Origin: Chlamydiota bacterium
GTDB lineage: Bacteria > Chlamydiota > Chlamydiia > Chlamydiales > Rhabdochlamydiaceae
Reading direction: 5' to 3'
Length of the DNA: 64,000 nt
Assembly: GCA_022614855.1 (NCBI GenBank)
Contig: JAKEHU010000026.1
Location: 1 to 64,000 of the forward strand
The position numbers and the translations under genes are program-made. Below the pieces are notes generated by a model. The model searched no databases and had not been told where the DNA came from. It saw only the letters and a program-made list of their open reading frames with translations. How positions within the stretch are numbered: position 1 is the stretch's first letter; each line of letters starts with the position of its first letter. This document shows, in pieces, positions 45,552-53,357 of the stretch.

Positions 45552-46361
45552 ATGCAAGATTTAAGTGAAGACAAGCGACTATTCTTTGGGATTGAAATAG
45601 ATGCTCCTTGGCCAGATCAGTATCCCGAAGGACGCCTTATAGACTCCTCTTCGCGCCATCTCACCTTAGCTTTTCTGGGAAATGTCTCTTTTGCACAAAT
45701 CCAAAAACAACTTACCTCTTTCCCAAAAGGTTCTATAAAAATTGGGCCTGTGGGAAAATGCGATAAAGTTATCTTTCTTCCAAATCACAACCACCCAAGA
45801 GTTGTTGCCTATCATATCGACTGGTTCACCGGAGAAAAAAATCTAATCAATTTGCATAGAGAGCTACTCAATTGGTTGGAAAAAAATGGATATAAAACAG
45901 ATAAGAGAGATCTCCTTTCTCATATTTCTTTAGCAAGAGCTCCTTTTGAAACTAAAGAATGGGAAAAGTCTTTTACTCTACTTCCCATTTTAGCAAAAGC
46001 AATCCATCTCTATGAAAGCAGAGGAAATTTACAATATGAACCCCTTTGGTCTTGTTCATTCATTCTTCCCTTTGAAGAATGGCCTCATACAGCCGATATT
46101 GCTTTTCTCATCAGAGGAGAAAATCCTACGCAAATGTATCTCCATGCCTTTCTTGCACTTTGCTATACTTTCCCTATCTTAACTCCCTATTTTAAAAAAA
46201 TAGAAGTTACAGATTTTGAAAAAATTGTTTCTCTATTAAACAATAAAATCGCCAAAGCAGATGCAGAAATAGGTTGTCCTCTTAAAGCGATTAGCTATCA
46301 TGGGCAAATGAGAGAAAAAGAAAAGGGAATGTTCGAATGGGAGATGGTTGTCGATGTCTGA
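45552..46361 (+). CDS. Fusion of RNA 2',3'-cyclic phosphodiesterase (ThpR/LigT, 2H) and archease
   Basis: This 269-residue protein joins two RNA-repair modules. Residues 8-172 are a 2H phosphoesterase with both catalytic motifs, HLTL (36-39) and HISL (124-127). Residues 174-269 resemble archease: WPHTADIAFLIRGENPTQMYLHAFLAL at the start and CPLKAISYHG...FEWEMVVDV at the end, including the aspartates of the metal site. The archease part is only about 96 residues against the usual 140, so its middle is shortened. Archease helps RtcB to be guanylylated and to turn over. The next gene, rtcB, begins inside this one, so the three activities are made together. I do not know this fusion from described systems. 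Confidence 0.8.
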   Translation: MQDLSEDKRLFFGIEIDAPWPDQYPEGRLIDSSSRHLTLAFLGNVSFAQIQKQLTSFPKGSIKIGPVGKCDKVIFLPNHNHPRVVAYHIDWFTGEKNLINLHRELLNWLEKNGYKTDKRDLLSHISLARAPFETKEWEKSFTLLPILAKAIHLYESRGNLQYEPLWSCSFILPFEEWPHTADIAFLIRGENPTQMYLHAFLALCYTFPILTPYFKKIEVTDFEKIVSLLNNKIAKADAEIGCPLKAISYHGQMREKEKGMFEWEMVVDV

Positions 46362-47781
46362 ATTAAAAAAAATCGGTCCTGCCACATACGAGCTCCCAAA
46401 AGAAGGAAACATGCTGGTTCCTGGGCTCATCATTGCAACGGAGGAGCTGATAAATGTGGAAGAATTTATCCAGCCTTTAACCCAAGTGCGCAATGTTGCT
46501 TGCCTTCCAGGCATTGTCGGTTATAGCATTGCAATGCCGGATATTCACTGGGGGTATGGTTTTGCCATAGGGGGCGTGGCTGCAATGGATGTCGATACAG
46601 GGGTGATTAGTCCTGGCGGCGTTGGATATGATATTAACTGCGGTGTGCGCTTTGCTGTTGTTCCGGAAAGAATGGAAAATCTCAAAGAAAATGTGGGACA
46701 AAATCTTCTTAAACGAATTTTTGAACTTGTCCCCTCTGGAGTAGGAAGAGGAAGAAGAGGGGTTCGAGGTTTAAGTGATCGAGACTATTCCGAACTGGTA
46801 GAAATGGGAGCTAAATGGTCTATTGACCGAGGATTTGGGTTTCCAGAAGATTTGGACCATATTGAAAGTTTAGGAAAAATTGAATACGGAGACATTGGAA
46901 AGGTGTCTCATCTTGCAAGAGATCGCGGCAAAGACCAGCTTGGTACCATTGGGTCAGGAAATCATTTTGTAGAAATTGGAGTCATAGAAAAAATCTTCAT
47001 TCCAGAGATTGCCTCTTCCTGGAGAATTGAAGAAGGACAGATCTATATTTTAGTTCATTCCGGATCTCGTGGTTTTGGTCACCAAATTTGCCAAGATACT
47101 TTGGATAGATTTCTCAAAAAGGGCTATGCAGAAAACCTCCCTGACAAACAACTGGTCGCTGCACCGATTAACTCAGAAGATGGAAAAGACTATTTTTCTG
47201 CAATGGCAGCTGGTGCAAATTTTGCATTCAATAACCGCCAACAAATTTTGCATTGGGTAAGACAGGCTTTCAAAGACACACTCAACATTGCACCAAAAGA
47301 AATTAGGCTAGTTTATGACGTCTGTCATAACATTGCCAAATTTGAAGAACATCTGGTCAATGGCAAGAAGAAAAAACTTTGCGTGCATAGAAAAGGAGCC
47401 ACACGCGCGTTTGGCCCAGAAGCAGAAGAGTTAAATCCCATTTTTAAAAAAACAGGACAGCCAGTTCTTGTGCCTGGTGACATGGGAAGGGCGAGTTATG
47501 TACTCGTTGGTCTTGCTAATCCACTTACATTCTCCAGTTCTTGCCATGGTGCAGGAAGAGCTCGAAGCAGAGTAAAATCCTCCAAAATGTGGAAAGGGCG
47601 CGATATCTTTGACTACTTGAGAAAACAAGGGGTATCTGTGATGGCAAGTTCTAATCGCACCGTCGTAGAGGAAATGCCAGATGCCTACAAAGATATCGAA
47701 GCAGTTGTCGAAGCAGTTGAACTTGCTAAATTGGCAAAAAAAGTAGCTCGCTTAAAACCACACTATGTTGTCAAAGGCTAA
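46354..47781 (+). CDS. rtcB: RNA-splicing/repair ligase RtcB
   Basis: This 475-residue GTP-dependent ligase joins 2',3'-cyclic-phosphate (or 3'-phosphate) ends to 5'-hydroxyl RNA ends. Metal and nucleotide motifs are visible: AMPDIHWGYGFAIGGVAAMD, GGVGYDINCGVR (catalytic Cys), GSGNHFVEIG, HSGSRGFGHQ, DVCHNIAKFEEH and HRKGATRAFGP, whose histidine is guanylylated. It keeps the archaeal/eukaryal length type that works with archease. ATG 46354 overlaps the previous gene by 8 bases; a TTG at 46348 would add two residues. The coupling to a ThpR-archease fusion points to repair of cleaved tRNA or mRNA, possibly after toxin or host nuclease attack. Confidence 0.95.
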   Translation: MSELKKIGPATYELPKEGNMLVPGLIIATEELINVEEFIQPLTQVRNVACLPGIVGYSIAMPDIHWGYGFAIGGVAAMDVDTGVISPGGVGYDINCGVRFAVVPERMENLKENVGQNLLKRIFELVPSGVGRGRRGVRGLSDRDYSELVEMGAKWSIDRGFGFPEDLDHIESLGKIEYGDIGKVSHLARDRGKDQLGTIGSGNHFVEIGVIEKIFIPEIASSWRIEEGQIYILVHSGSRGFGHQICQDTLDRFLKKGYAENLPDKQLVAAPINSEDGKDYFSAMAAGANFAFNNRQQILHWVRQAFKDTLNIAPKEIRLVYDVCHNIAKFEEHLVNGKKKKLCVHRKGATRAFGPEAEELNPIFKKTGQPVLVPGDMGRASYVLVGLANPLTFSSSCHGAGRARSRVKSSKMWKGRDIFDYLRKQGVSVMASSNRTVVEEMPDAYKDIEAVVEAVELAKLAKKVARLKPHYVVKG

Positions 47782-49001
47782 AATAAATTTATAATTTCTA
47801 AAATCACTACGAAAATTCCTGCAAAAAATAGGAAACTAAGCATTTTTTTCTCTCCAAATACTTCTCTTTCGCCATCTAATCTGTGGATATATCTTCCTAC
47901 CCAAACGAGCCCTATTGGAATAAGACCATTTAACACAGCCTCTCCAAATCCGCCGGCAATTCCAAGGGCCTTTTCAAATATTTGTGGATTATAAGAAGCG
48001 AGCAAGAAGGGAGGAAAAAAGGTGAGAAAAGAAAGAAAAACACGCGGAACTCCTTCTCGGCGAATTTTTAGCCCATCCGCCAAAAAGTCTACCATCGAAA
48101 AGGCAACTCCCAAAAGTGACGTGACAATGGCAAAAAAAGCAAAGAATTGTCCAATGAGATAAATGGAAGATTTTCCTACTATGGCCTGAAGAGCAAAGGT
48201 AGCAGGTTGTCCAAGTTTGAGTGCCACTTCCATACTCTCCTTAGGAATAGAGCCAATCATGAGCCACTGCCAAATTAGATAAAAAATAAGAGGAATGGTA
48301 AGTCCAATGATCAGAGAAAGTCGAAGAGCTTTTCGATCTTTTTCAAAGTAGGTGCATAAAGAAGGAACCACATTTTGATATCCAAAAGCACTGAAAAGCA
48401 GAGGTGCTGCAATCAAACTTATGCCCCAATTTGCTCTCATCAACTTTTCGCTATCGATTGCTTGCGACCCCACTCCAATTAAGAAAATAAAGGAGAGGAT
48501 CATAGCAACAGTAAGGATCAGGTTTACTCTGCTAATCCATTTTGCTCCTAAAGCAACAATTGAACCAAAAATGAGCCCGTAGATGGCAAAACCAACACTT
48601 CCTCGAATGGGAAATCCAATCCAATGTTCTATTGGAACCATTAGAATCGGAGCTCCTCCAGCAAAATAAGCGATCAAAAGACAGTAATACAAAAAAATAA
48701 ATAAGGATCCTGCAAACCATCTCCCCTTTTTGCCAAAAAATCTTTCGGTCATAGACAAAAGATTACTGCCGGGTGGCATCCAGAGGGTAGCTTCAAGAAA
48801 AAGAAGCCCGGTAAAGAGCATAAATGCCCATGTGGCAAAGGTGATAAAACAGGCGGGCCAAAATCCTGCTTTAACTGTGAGAAGAGGGATTCCAAGCATC
48901 CCTGCTCCAATTGCAGTTCCTGCCACAACCATTGCGCCACTCATGACTCGAAAAATAGAAGGTTTTTTTTGAATTCCAATCTGCATTTCCATATGAAACA
49001 C
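47778..49001 (-). CDS. Aromatic amino acid permease (TyrP/HAAAP family)
   Basis: This 407-residue transporter has about eleven helices. The start SGAMVVAGTAIGAGMLGIPLLTVKAGFWPA is diagnostic of the hydroxy/aromatic amino acid permease family (TyrP, Mtr, TnaB). The later block SAFGYQNVVPSLCTYFEKDRKALR is also typical. It should import tyrosine or tryptophan by proton symport across the inner membrane. Chlamydiae carry tyrP genes, sometimes in tandem, because they need host aromatic amino acids. It converges with rtcB and overlaps it by 4 bases. The true start may be the Met at the sixth codon. Confidence 0.9.
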   Translation of the reverse strand: MFHMEMQIGIQKKPSIFRVMSGAMVVAGTAIGAGMLGIPLLTVKAGFWPACFITFATWAFMLFTGLLFLEATLWMPPGSNLLSMTERFFGKKGRWFAGSLFIFLYYCLLIAYFAGGAPILMVPIEHWIGFPIRGSVGFAIYGLIFGSIVALGAKWISRVNLILTVAMILSFIFLIGVGSQAIDSEKLMRANWGISLIAAPLLFSAFGYQNVVPSLCTYFEKDRKALRLSLIIGLTIPLIFYLIWQWLMIGSIPKESMEVALKLGQPATFALQAIVGKSSIYLIGQFFAFFAIVTSLLGVAFSMVDFLADGLKIRREGVPRVFLSFLTFFPPFLLASYNPQIFEKALGIAGGFGEAVLNGLIPIGLVWVGRYIHRLDGEREVFGEKKMLSFLFFAGIFVVILEIINLF

Positions 49002-49049
49002 ATTCCTTTTTTAAATTTGTTTAAAGTTAGTAGTTTATAAAAAAACAAG

Positions 49050-49077
49050 AAAAAAATTGAACAGCCTTATCGGCTGT
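49050..49077 (-). terminator. Rho-independent terminator of the K+ channel operon
   Basis: On the minus strand ACAGCC-GATAA-GGCTGT forms a 6-bp stem and is followed by TCAATTTTTTT. It lies about 90 bases after the channel gene's stop. Confidence 0.75.
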
Positions 49078-49167
49078 GATGGAAATGCAAGAAAAAATTA
49101 GAATTTTTCAAAATTGACATGCGATCAATTATATCTTTTCTCCCTTTTTTTAAAAGAAAAAAATACA

Positions 49168-49842
49168 TTAAATATTTTTTTTTCTGGAGTAAATCGTGAC
49201 AATCTTTGCTACGATAACTGCCAAATAGAATTGACCAATAAGTCCCTCTAATACAGCCATTGTTTGACCGATATTTTCTGTAGGGGTGATATCGCCATAG
49301 CCCATTGCAAGCAACGTAACAAAACTAAAATAAAGAAGTTCTGATGGATAAATACTCGTGGCAAAAAAAGGAGTATGTGGATGTTCGAGATGAAAGGCAC
49401 CGGTTTTTGCAAATTCTAAAAGAGAGTAGAGAATTGAAAAAGCAAATCCGATCATCAAATAGACACAAACCGTACCGCGGATTAAATCTGCTGTGATCTT
49501 TCCCAAAATCACCCTATGCAGAAGAGAAAAAATAGAAAAAATCAAAAAAATAAACGTTGCAATTTGGCTTAATAAAAAAATCTGTTCCGATGGGACGAAA
49601 AGGGAGGTCCAAATGATAAAAAAAGTGGGAATTCCAATGATCAATCCAATAATTTTAATCCGGTTTGTGTGGCTGCAATTAAAAATAGCTGTGAGTAATA
49701 CCCCAGAAAAAAATAGATGCCATAAAGTCAAATATTGAAGACCGGTATCATAAGGATGGAAAATAATAAGCAGTAGCAAAAATAAAAGAAGCTGGTTGAA
49801 ATCTTGAGTAATGAGCTGTTTTAAATATAAGAGAACTTTCAT
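49168..49842 (-). CDS. Potassium channel-like membrane protein
   Basis: This 224-residue protein has about six hydrophobic helices. Near the C-terminus a pore loop with selectivity filter is seen: LLYFSFVTLLAMGYGDITPTENIGQTMAVLEGLIGQFYLAVIVAKIV, where T-x-x-x-GYGD is the K+ channel signature. The final helix is the inner pore helix. There is no cytosolic RCK domain, so gating is unclear. It overlaps the DUF502 gene by 4 bases, so the two are co-translated. A role in ion balance across the membrane inside the host vacuole is an inference. Confidence 0.85.
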   Translation of the reverse strand: MKVLLYLKQLITQDFNQLLLFLLLLIIFHPYDTGLQYLTLWHLFFSGVLLTAIFNCSHTNRIKIIGLIIGIPTFFIIWTSLFVPSEQIFLLSQIATFIFLIFSIFSLLHRVILGKITADLIRGTVCVYLMIGFAFSILYSLLEFAKTGAFHLEHPHTPFFATSIYPSELLYFSFVTLLAMGYGDITPTENIGQTMAVLEGLIGQFYLAVIVAKIVTIYSRKKNI

Positions 49843-50426
49843 TTTTTCTGTGGTTGCCCTCTTTGACTAAGTACTCCAGCTGTCAGCATAAACCGCATCC
49901 CTTGTTCAACGGTCATATCAATGGGTCTTACCTTTGATCTTGGGACTAAAAGAGTGATGCCTCCAATTTGATAACTAAGAGGAATAAAAACGGTAACCTC
50001 ATCTTCTTTTGCAAGACCTTTGGGCAAATTCTCAAAATCCTCTCTTGTAATCAGGCCTAAAACTTTAACTCCATCAAATTCCAACACAACGACCCTCCCC
50101 TCTTCCTTTTCTTTCGGTTTAAAATAGTTCATCATATCCCAAACAGAATTATAAAAAGTTTTAAAAAAGGGAATGCGCATCAAGACTCGATCACTCCAAT
50201 CAGTCAATTTCTGTACAATGTAAACATTTAGGGCTGCTCCCACGCAAAAAATCACAATAAAAGCAACAAGGATGCCAAAACCTGGAAAGTAATATTTTTC
50301 CCCAATCAACCACTCGAGGGGAATTCGAAATACCTTCTCCATTGCACCAAAAAGCCAGATGATAATCGCAAGTGTAAGTGCAATTGGAGCAACAGCAATC
50401 AAGCCACGCTTGAATATTTTACCCAT
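49839..50426 (-). CDS. DUF502 family membrane protein
   Basis: This 195-residue protein has two N-terminal transmembrane helices (about 8-27 and 48-70) and the DUF502 blocks RGLIAVAPIALTLAIIIWLF, PGFGILVAFIVIFCVGAALN, RIPFFKTFYNSVWDMMNYF and VFIPLSYQIGGITLLVPRSKVRPIDMTVEQGMRFMLTAGVL. The function of this widespread family is unknown; a transport-related or membrane-stability role has been suggested. It is the first gene of a two-gene unit with the K+ channel. The pairing suggests that the two proteins may work together, but this is an inference. Confidence 0.88.
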   Translation of the reverse strand: MGKIFKRGLIAVAPIALTLAIIIWLFGAMEKVFRIPLEWLIGEKYYFPGFGILVAFIVIFCVGAALNVYIVQKLTDWSDRVLMRIPFFKTFYNSVWDMMNYFKPKEKEEGRVVVLEFDGVKVLGLITREDFENLPKGLAKEDEVTVFIPLSYQIGGITLLVPRSKVRPIDMTVEQGMRFMLTAGVLSQRGQPQKK

Positions 50427-50481
50427 TTGAACATCTCATTATAATTTCTAAATAATAACGCAAGATTATATTAAATAAATT

Positions 50482-51465
50482 ATGCGCGCAATGGTTCTGG
50501 AAAAACAGGGTGGGCCGCTTAAACTCATCAATCTGGAAAAACCTTCTCCTAAAGAAGGAGAGGTGCTCCTCAAAGTAGTCGCTTGCGGAATTTGTAGAAC
50601 AGATTTGCACATCATGGATGGAGAATTGAAACTGGAAAAATTGCCCATTATTTTAGGCCATCAAATTGTGGGAATCATTGAAAGCCTTGGGAAAAAAGCA
50701 AATCGCTTTAAAGTCGGAATACGGGTTGGTGGACCATGGCTTGGAAAAAGTTGTGGCCATTGCAAATATTGCATTTCCGAAAGAGAAAATCTCTGTGATG
50801 AAGCGATCTTTACAGGATATTCAAGAAATGGCGGTTTTGCAGAGTATGTTACACTAGATGAAAACTATCTTTTTCCCATTCCCTCCCACTATAAAGATGC
50901 AGAAGCTGCACCTCTTCTCTGTGCAGGATTCATCGGATATCGCGCACTCAAGATGGTTGGAAATGGAAAAAAAATTGGCTTTTATGGATTTGGATCCGCT
51001 GCACACCTTTTAGCACAGCTCCTTCGCTATCAAAAAAGAGAGCTTTATGCATTTACACGAGAAAAAGATGTAGTGGGACAAAATTTTGCGAGGAAACTTG
51101 GAGCAAAATGGGCAGGCAGCTCCACAACAAAATCCCCTGAAATCCTCGACGGAGCGATCATCTTTGCACCTGTAGGAGAGCTCATTCCCATTGCTCTAGA
51201 AAATGTGGCAAAAGGAGGAAAGGTCGTCTCTGCAGGAATTCATATGAGCGATATTCCTTCCTTCCCCTACCATCTGCTCTGGGGAGAAAAATGTATCTGC
51301 TCTGTCGCCAATTTAACGAGAAAAGATGGAGAAGAGTTTTTAAAAATTGCAGAAAAAGCAAAAATTGAAACCTACATCCAAAAATATCCTCTCGAAAAGG
51401 CCAATGAAGCTCTTCACGATCTTCGCAAAGGAAAATTTGTCGGCTCAGCTGTTCTTATTCCTTAG
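50482..51465 (+). CDS. Zinc-dependent alcohol dehydrogenase (MDR family)
   Basis: This 327-residue medium-chain dehydrogenase has the catalytic zinc region CGICRTDLHIMDGEL and GHQIVGIIESLG (GHE is replaced by GHQ), the structural zinc loop CGHCKYCISERENLC and the coenzyme domain with GKKIGFYGFGSAAHLLAQLLRY. The GFGSAAH element is typical of AdhA-like bacterial enzymes that use NAD(P)H. It should oxidise or reduce a small alcohol or aldehyde. The substrate is unknown. The gene starts 56 bases from the divergent DUF502 operon. Afterwards comes a 147-base gap with imperfect small hairpins and two AGAGACTCTTA repeats. Confidence 0.88.
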   Translation: MRAMVLEKQGGPLKLINLEKPSPKEGEVLLKVVACGICRTDLHIMDGELKLEKLPIILGHQIVGIIESLGKKANRFKVGIRVGGPWLGKSCGHCKYCISERENLCDEAIFTGYSRNGGFAEYVTLDENYLFPIPSHYKDAEAAPLLCAGFIGYRALKMVGNGKKIGFYGFGSAAHLLAQLLRYQKRELYAFTREKDVVGQNFARKLGAKWAGSSTTKSPEILDGAIIFAPVGELIPIALENVAKGGKVVSAGIHMSDIPSFPYHLLWGEKCICSVANLTRKDGEEFLKIAEKAKIETYIQKYPLEKANEALHDLRKGKFVGSAVLIP

Positions 51466-51612
51466 AGACTCTTATCGAATTAAGACTTCGTCGCTTTTCG
51501 GGATTATTTCGACAAGAGACTCTTAGCGCAAAAGAGAATTGTCTTTTCATAAATCTTTAAGTATCGCATAATTTAATGGTTTTATTTTTATGACAACTTT
51601 TTAGAAAATGAT

Positions 51613-53334
51613 ATGACTTCTAGAATTTTTAATGGTTCTTTATCTCTTTCAGGACCAATTACCATCGACAAATTTAATGCAGTGAATAACTCGGTATCTA
51701 AGTTATTTGTACGTGTACAGCAAAATAATAGAATTGAGCAAAACAAAAGATCTATTTTTGCTAATGCTCGAGAACCTCTTCACTCACCGTTGGTTTATCA
51801 GAATTTAACCAAACCTGTCAACCATTTCTATCACACTTTTTCGAATGGGGCTACCCTCTCAAATGATTTGTCAACCAATCGACTTTTTCTGGGCTTACTG
51901 CTTCTTACAGCTCTCGGGATAATGGAGGAGATCCACACAAAGGATTCATCTCCTGAACAAGTTGAAAGAATCAATGCTCTTCTCGAAAAAAGTCCTGAGT
52001 CCAGAACAATAGACGAGAATATAGAACTCTTTAATTTTCTATTAAAGAAAGGTGAAGAAGAGGCCAAAAAGGCAACAAATAAGAACGTGGTGATTGTCTT
52101 TGGTAATACAGGTGCAGGTAAAAGTACCTGTCTCAATTTCTTGTATGGATGCAAGATGACAGTGGATGACCGCAAGATTGTGGTAGATCCAAAGTCCGCA
52201 ATCAAAGAAGTTGCTAAGATAGGTACGGAAGTGAATTCATGCACATCTATCCCAAAAATGATTCCTGATATCTCTGTAAAAATCACCGATATCTCTTCAC
52301 CTGCAGAAGACTTTGTCGCTAGACAAAAGGAATGCACTTTAACTTTTTACGATACGCCAGGTCTGAGTGATACTCGGGGAATTGAAGTTGTACTGGCTAA
52401 TGCAATTGTGATGAAACAAATTATTGACAATGCCAACTCTGTGAGATTTGTAATGCTATTTGAACATGGTCAGCTCAATGCAGAAAGGGGCCAAAAATGG
52501 AGAGAAGCTGTTAAGTTAACGGAAGAAAGATTTACTAATACTTTAGGAAGGGGTGAGAAAAGCTTATGTTTAGTTATTACAAAAGAAAAAGACGATATAG
52601 ATACAATCAAAAAGGACATTAAAAAATATACTCAAGACAATTCTGTCGATCTTTCCAAATATGCGACTGTATACAATCCACTAGATTCTAATGATAGACA
52701 AAAACTTTTGGATCTTATTTTTGAGACTCGGATCTATAGAAGGCTCAATATTAAAATCTCGATGAATGATGATCAGCTTTGGAAAGCATCAGTACTTGGT
52801 GACAAAATACAAGAGGGAGTGGGAGCAGATTTAGAAAAAGGCGATAAGGATCGAATTAATGAAGCTGTAAAAAAGGTTCAATTCACGTATGGGATAGCGA
52901 AGTTAGGCAATGAAGGTCTTACCAAACCTCATGTATCAGCAACAAGGGCAGTTCAGGACTATTTAAAGAGAATTATAGATGACATTGAACCTCGAACTAA
53001 TCCTCCACTCGAAAATCAAATTGAAGCATTTAAGAAGTATGAATCTCTCAGAGAAACCTTTGCCCCATTTGTAAACTTTGAACAATTTGAAAAAGATGTA
53101 AGAATCCTGATAAAAGAGACTAAAGATCCAAGATGGATCGTATGGCACAAACCGACCACTTCTCTAACAGGTGGGATTAGTACTATAGTACTTACTGCTG
53201 GAGGGTTCGTCTTTCCTCCTCTTTGGGGTGGTGCTGCAGCAACAGGTATTGTTACAATTAAAGCAATCTGGCACTGGTGCAAACCTTCGCAAAAAGAAAA
53301 GGATCAAGAAGCCTTCTTTAGTAAGGGATCATAG
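51613..53334 (+). CDS. AIG1/IMAP-like large GTPase, possible membrane or effector protein
   Basis: This 573-residue protein has a central GTPase domain: P-loop GNTGAGKST (164-172), G3 DTPGLSDTRG (247-256) and a likely G4 in VITKEKDD. The FGNTGAGKSTCLN context resembles AIG1/GIMAP and Toc-like septin-related GTPases more than bacterial Era or Ras types. The N-terminus is Ser- and Asn-rich with one hydrophobic stretch (about 91-104). Near the C-terminus is a hydrophobic hairpin (about 519-550: TGGISTIVLTAGGFVFPPLWGGAAATGIVTIKAIW), which could insert in a membrane, as in chlamydial Inc proteins. It stands alone, with a 147-base gap upstream. Action on host membranes is only a hypothesis. Confidence 0.65.
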   Translation: MTSRIFNGSLSLSGPITIDKFNAVNNSVSKLFVRVQQNNRIEQNKRSIFANAREPLHSPLVYQNLTKPVNHFYHTFSNGATLSNDLSTNRLFLGLLLLTALGIMEEIHTKDSSPEQVERINALLEKSPESRTIDENIELFNFLLKKGEEEAKKATNKNVVIVFGNTGAGKSTCLNFLYGCKMTVDDRKIVVDPKSAIKEVAKIGTEVNSCTSIPKMIPDISVKITDISSPAEDFVARQKECTLTFYDTPGLSDTRGIEVVLANAIVMKQIIDNANSVRFVMLFEHGQLNAERGQKWREAVKLTEERFTNTLGRGEKSLCLVITKEKDDIDTIKKDIKKYTQDNSVDLSKYATVYNPLDSNDRQKLLDLIFETRIYRRLNIKISMNDDQLWKASVLGDKIQEGVGADLEKGDKDRINEAVKKVQFTYGIAKLGNEGLTKPHVSATRAVQDYLKRIIDDIEPRTNPPLENQIEAFKKYESLRETFAPFVNFEQFEKDVRILIKETKDPRWIVWHKPTTSLTGGISTIVLTAGGFVFPPLWGGAAATGIVTIKAIWHWCKPSQKEKDQEAFFSKGS

Positions 53335-53357
53335 ACATCTCTATAAACAGAATCGTG

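Noticed and set aside
45498-45557. 20-codon extension of the epimerase
   Set aside because: It would overlap the divergent ThpR-archease start, and the Rossmann motif normally begins within the first ten residues, as with ATG 45497.
51466-51612. Possible further palindromic element between the alcohol dehydrogenase and the GTPase
   Set aside because: Only short imperfect arms (CTTATCGAAT/ATTTCGACAAG) and two AGAGACTCTTA direct repeats are present, not the long terminal inverted repeats of the other elements.
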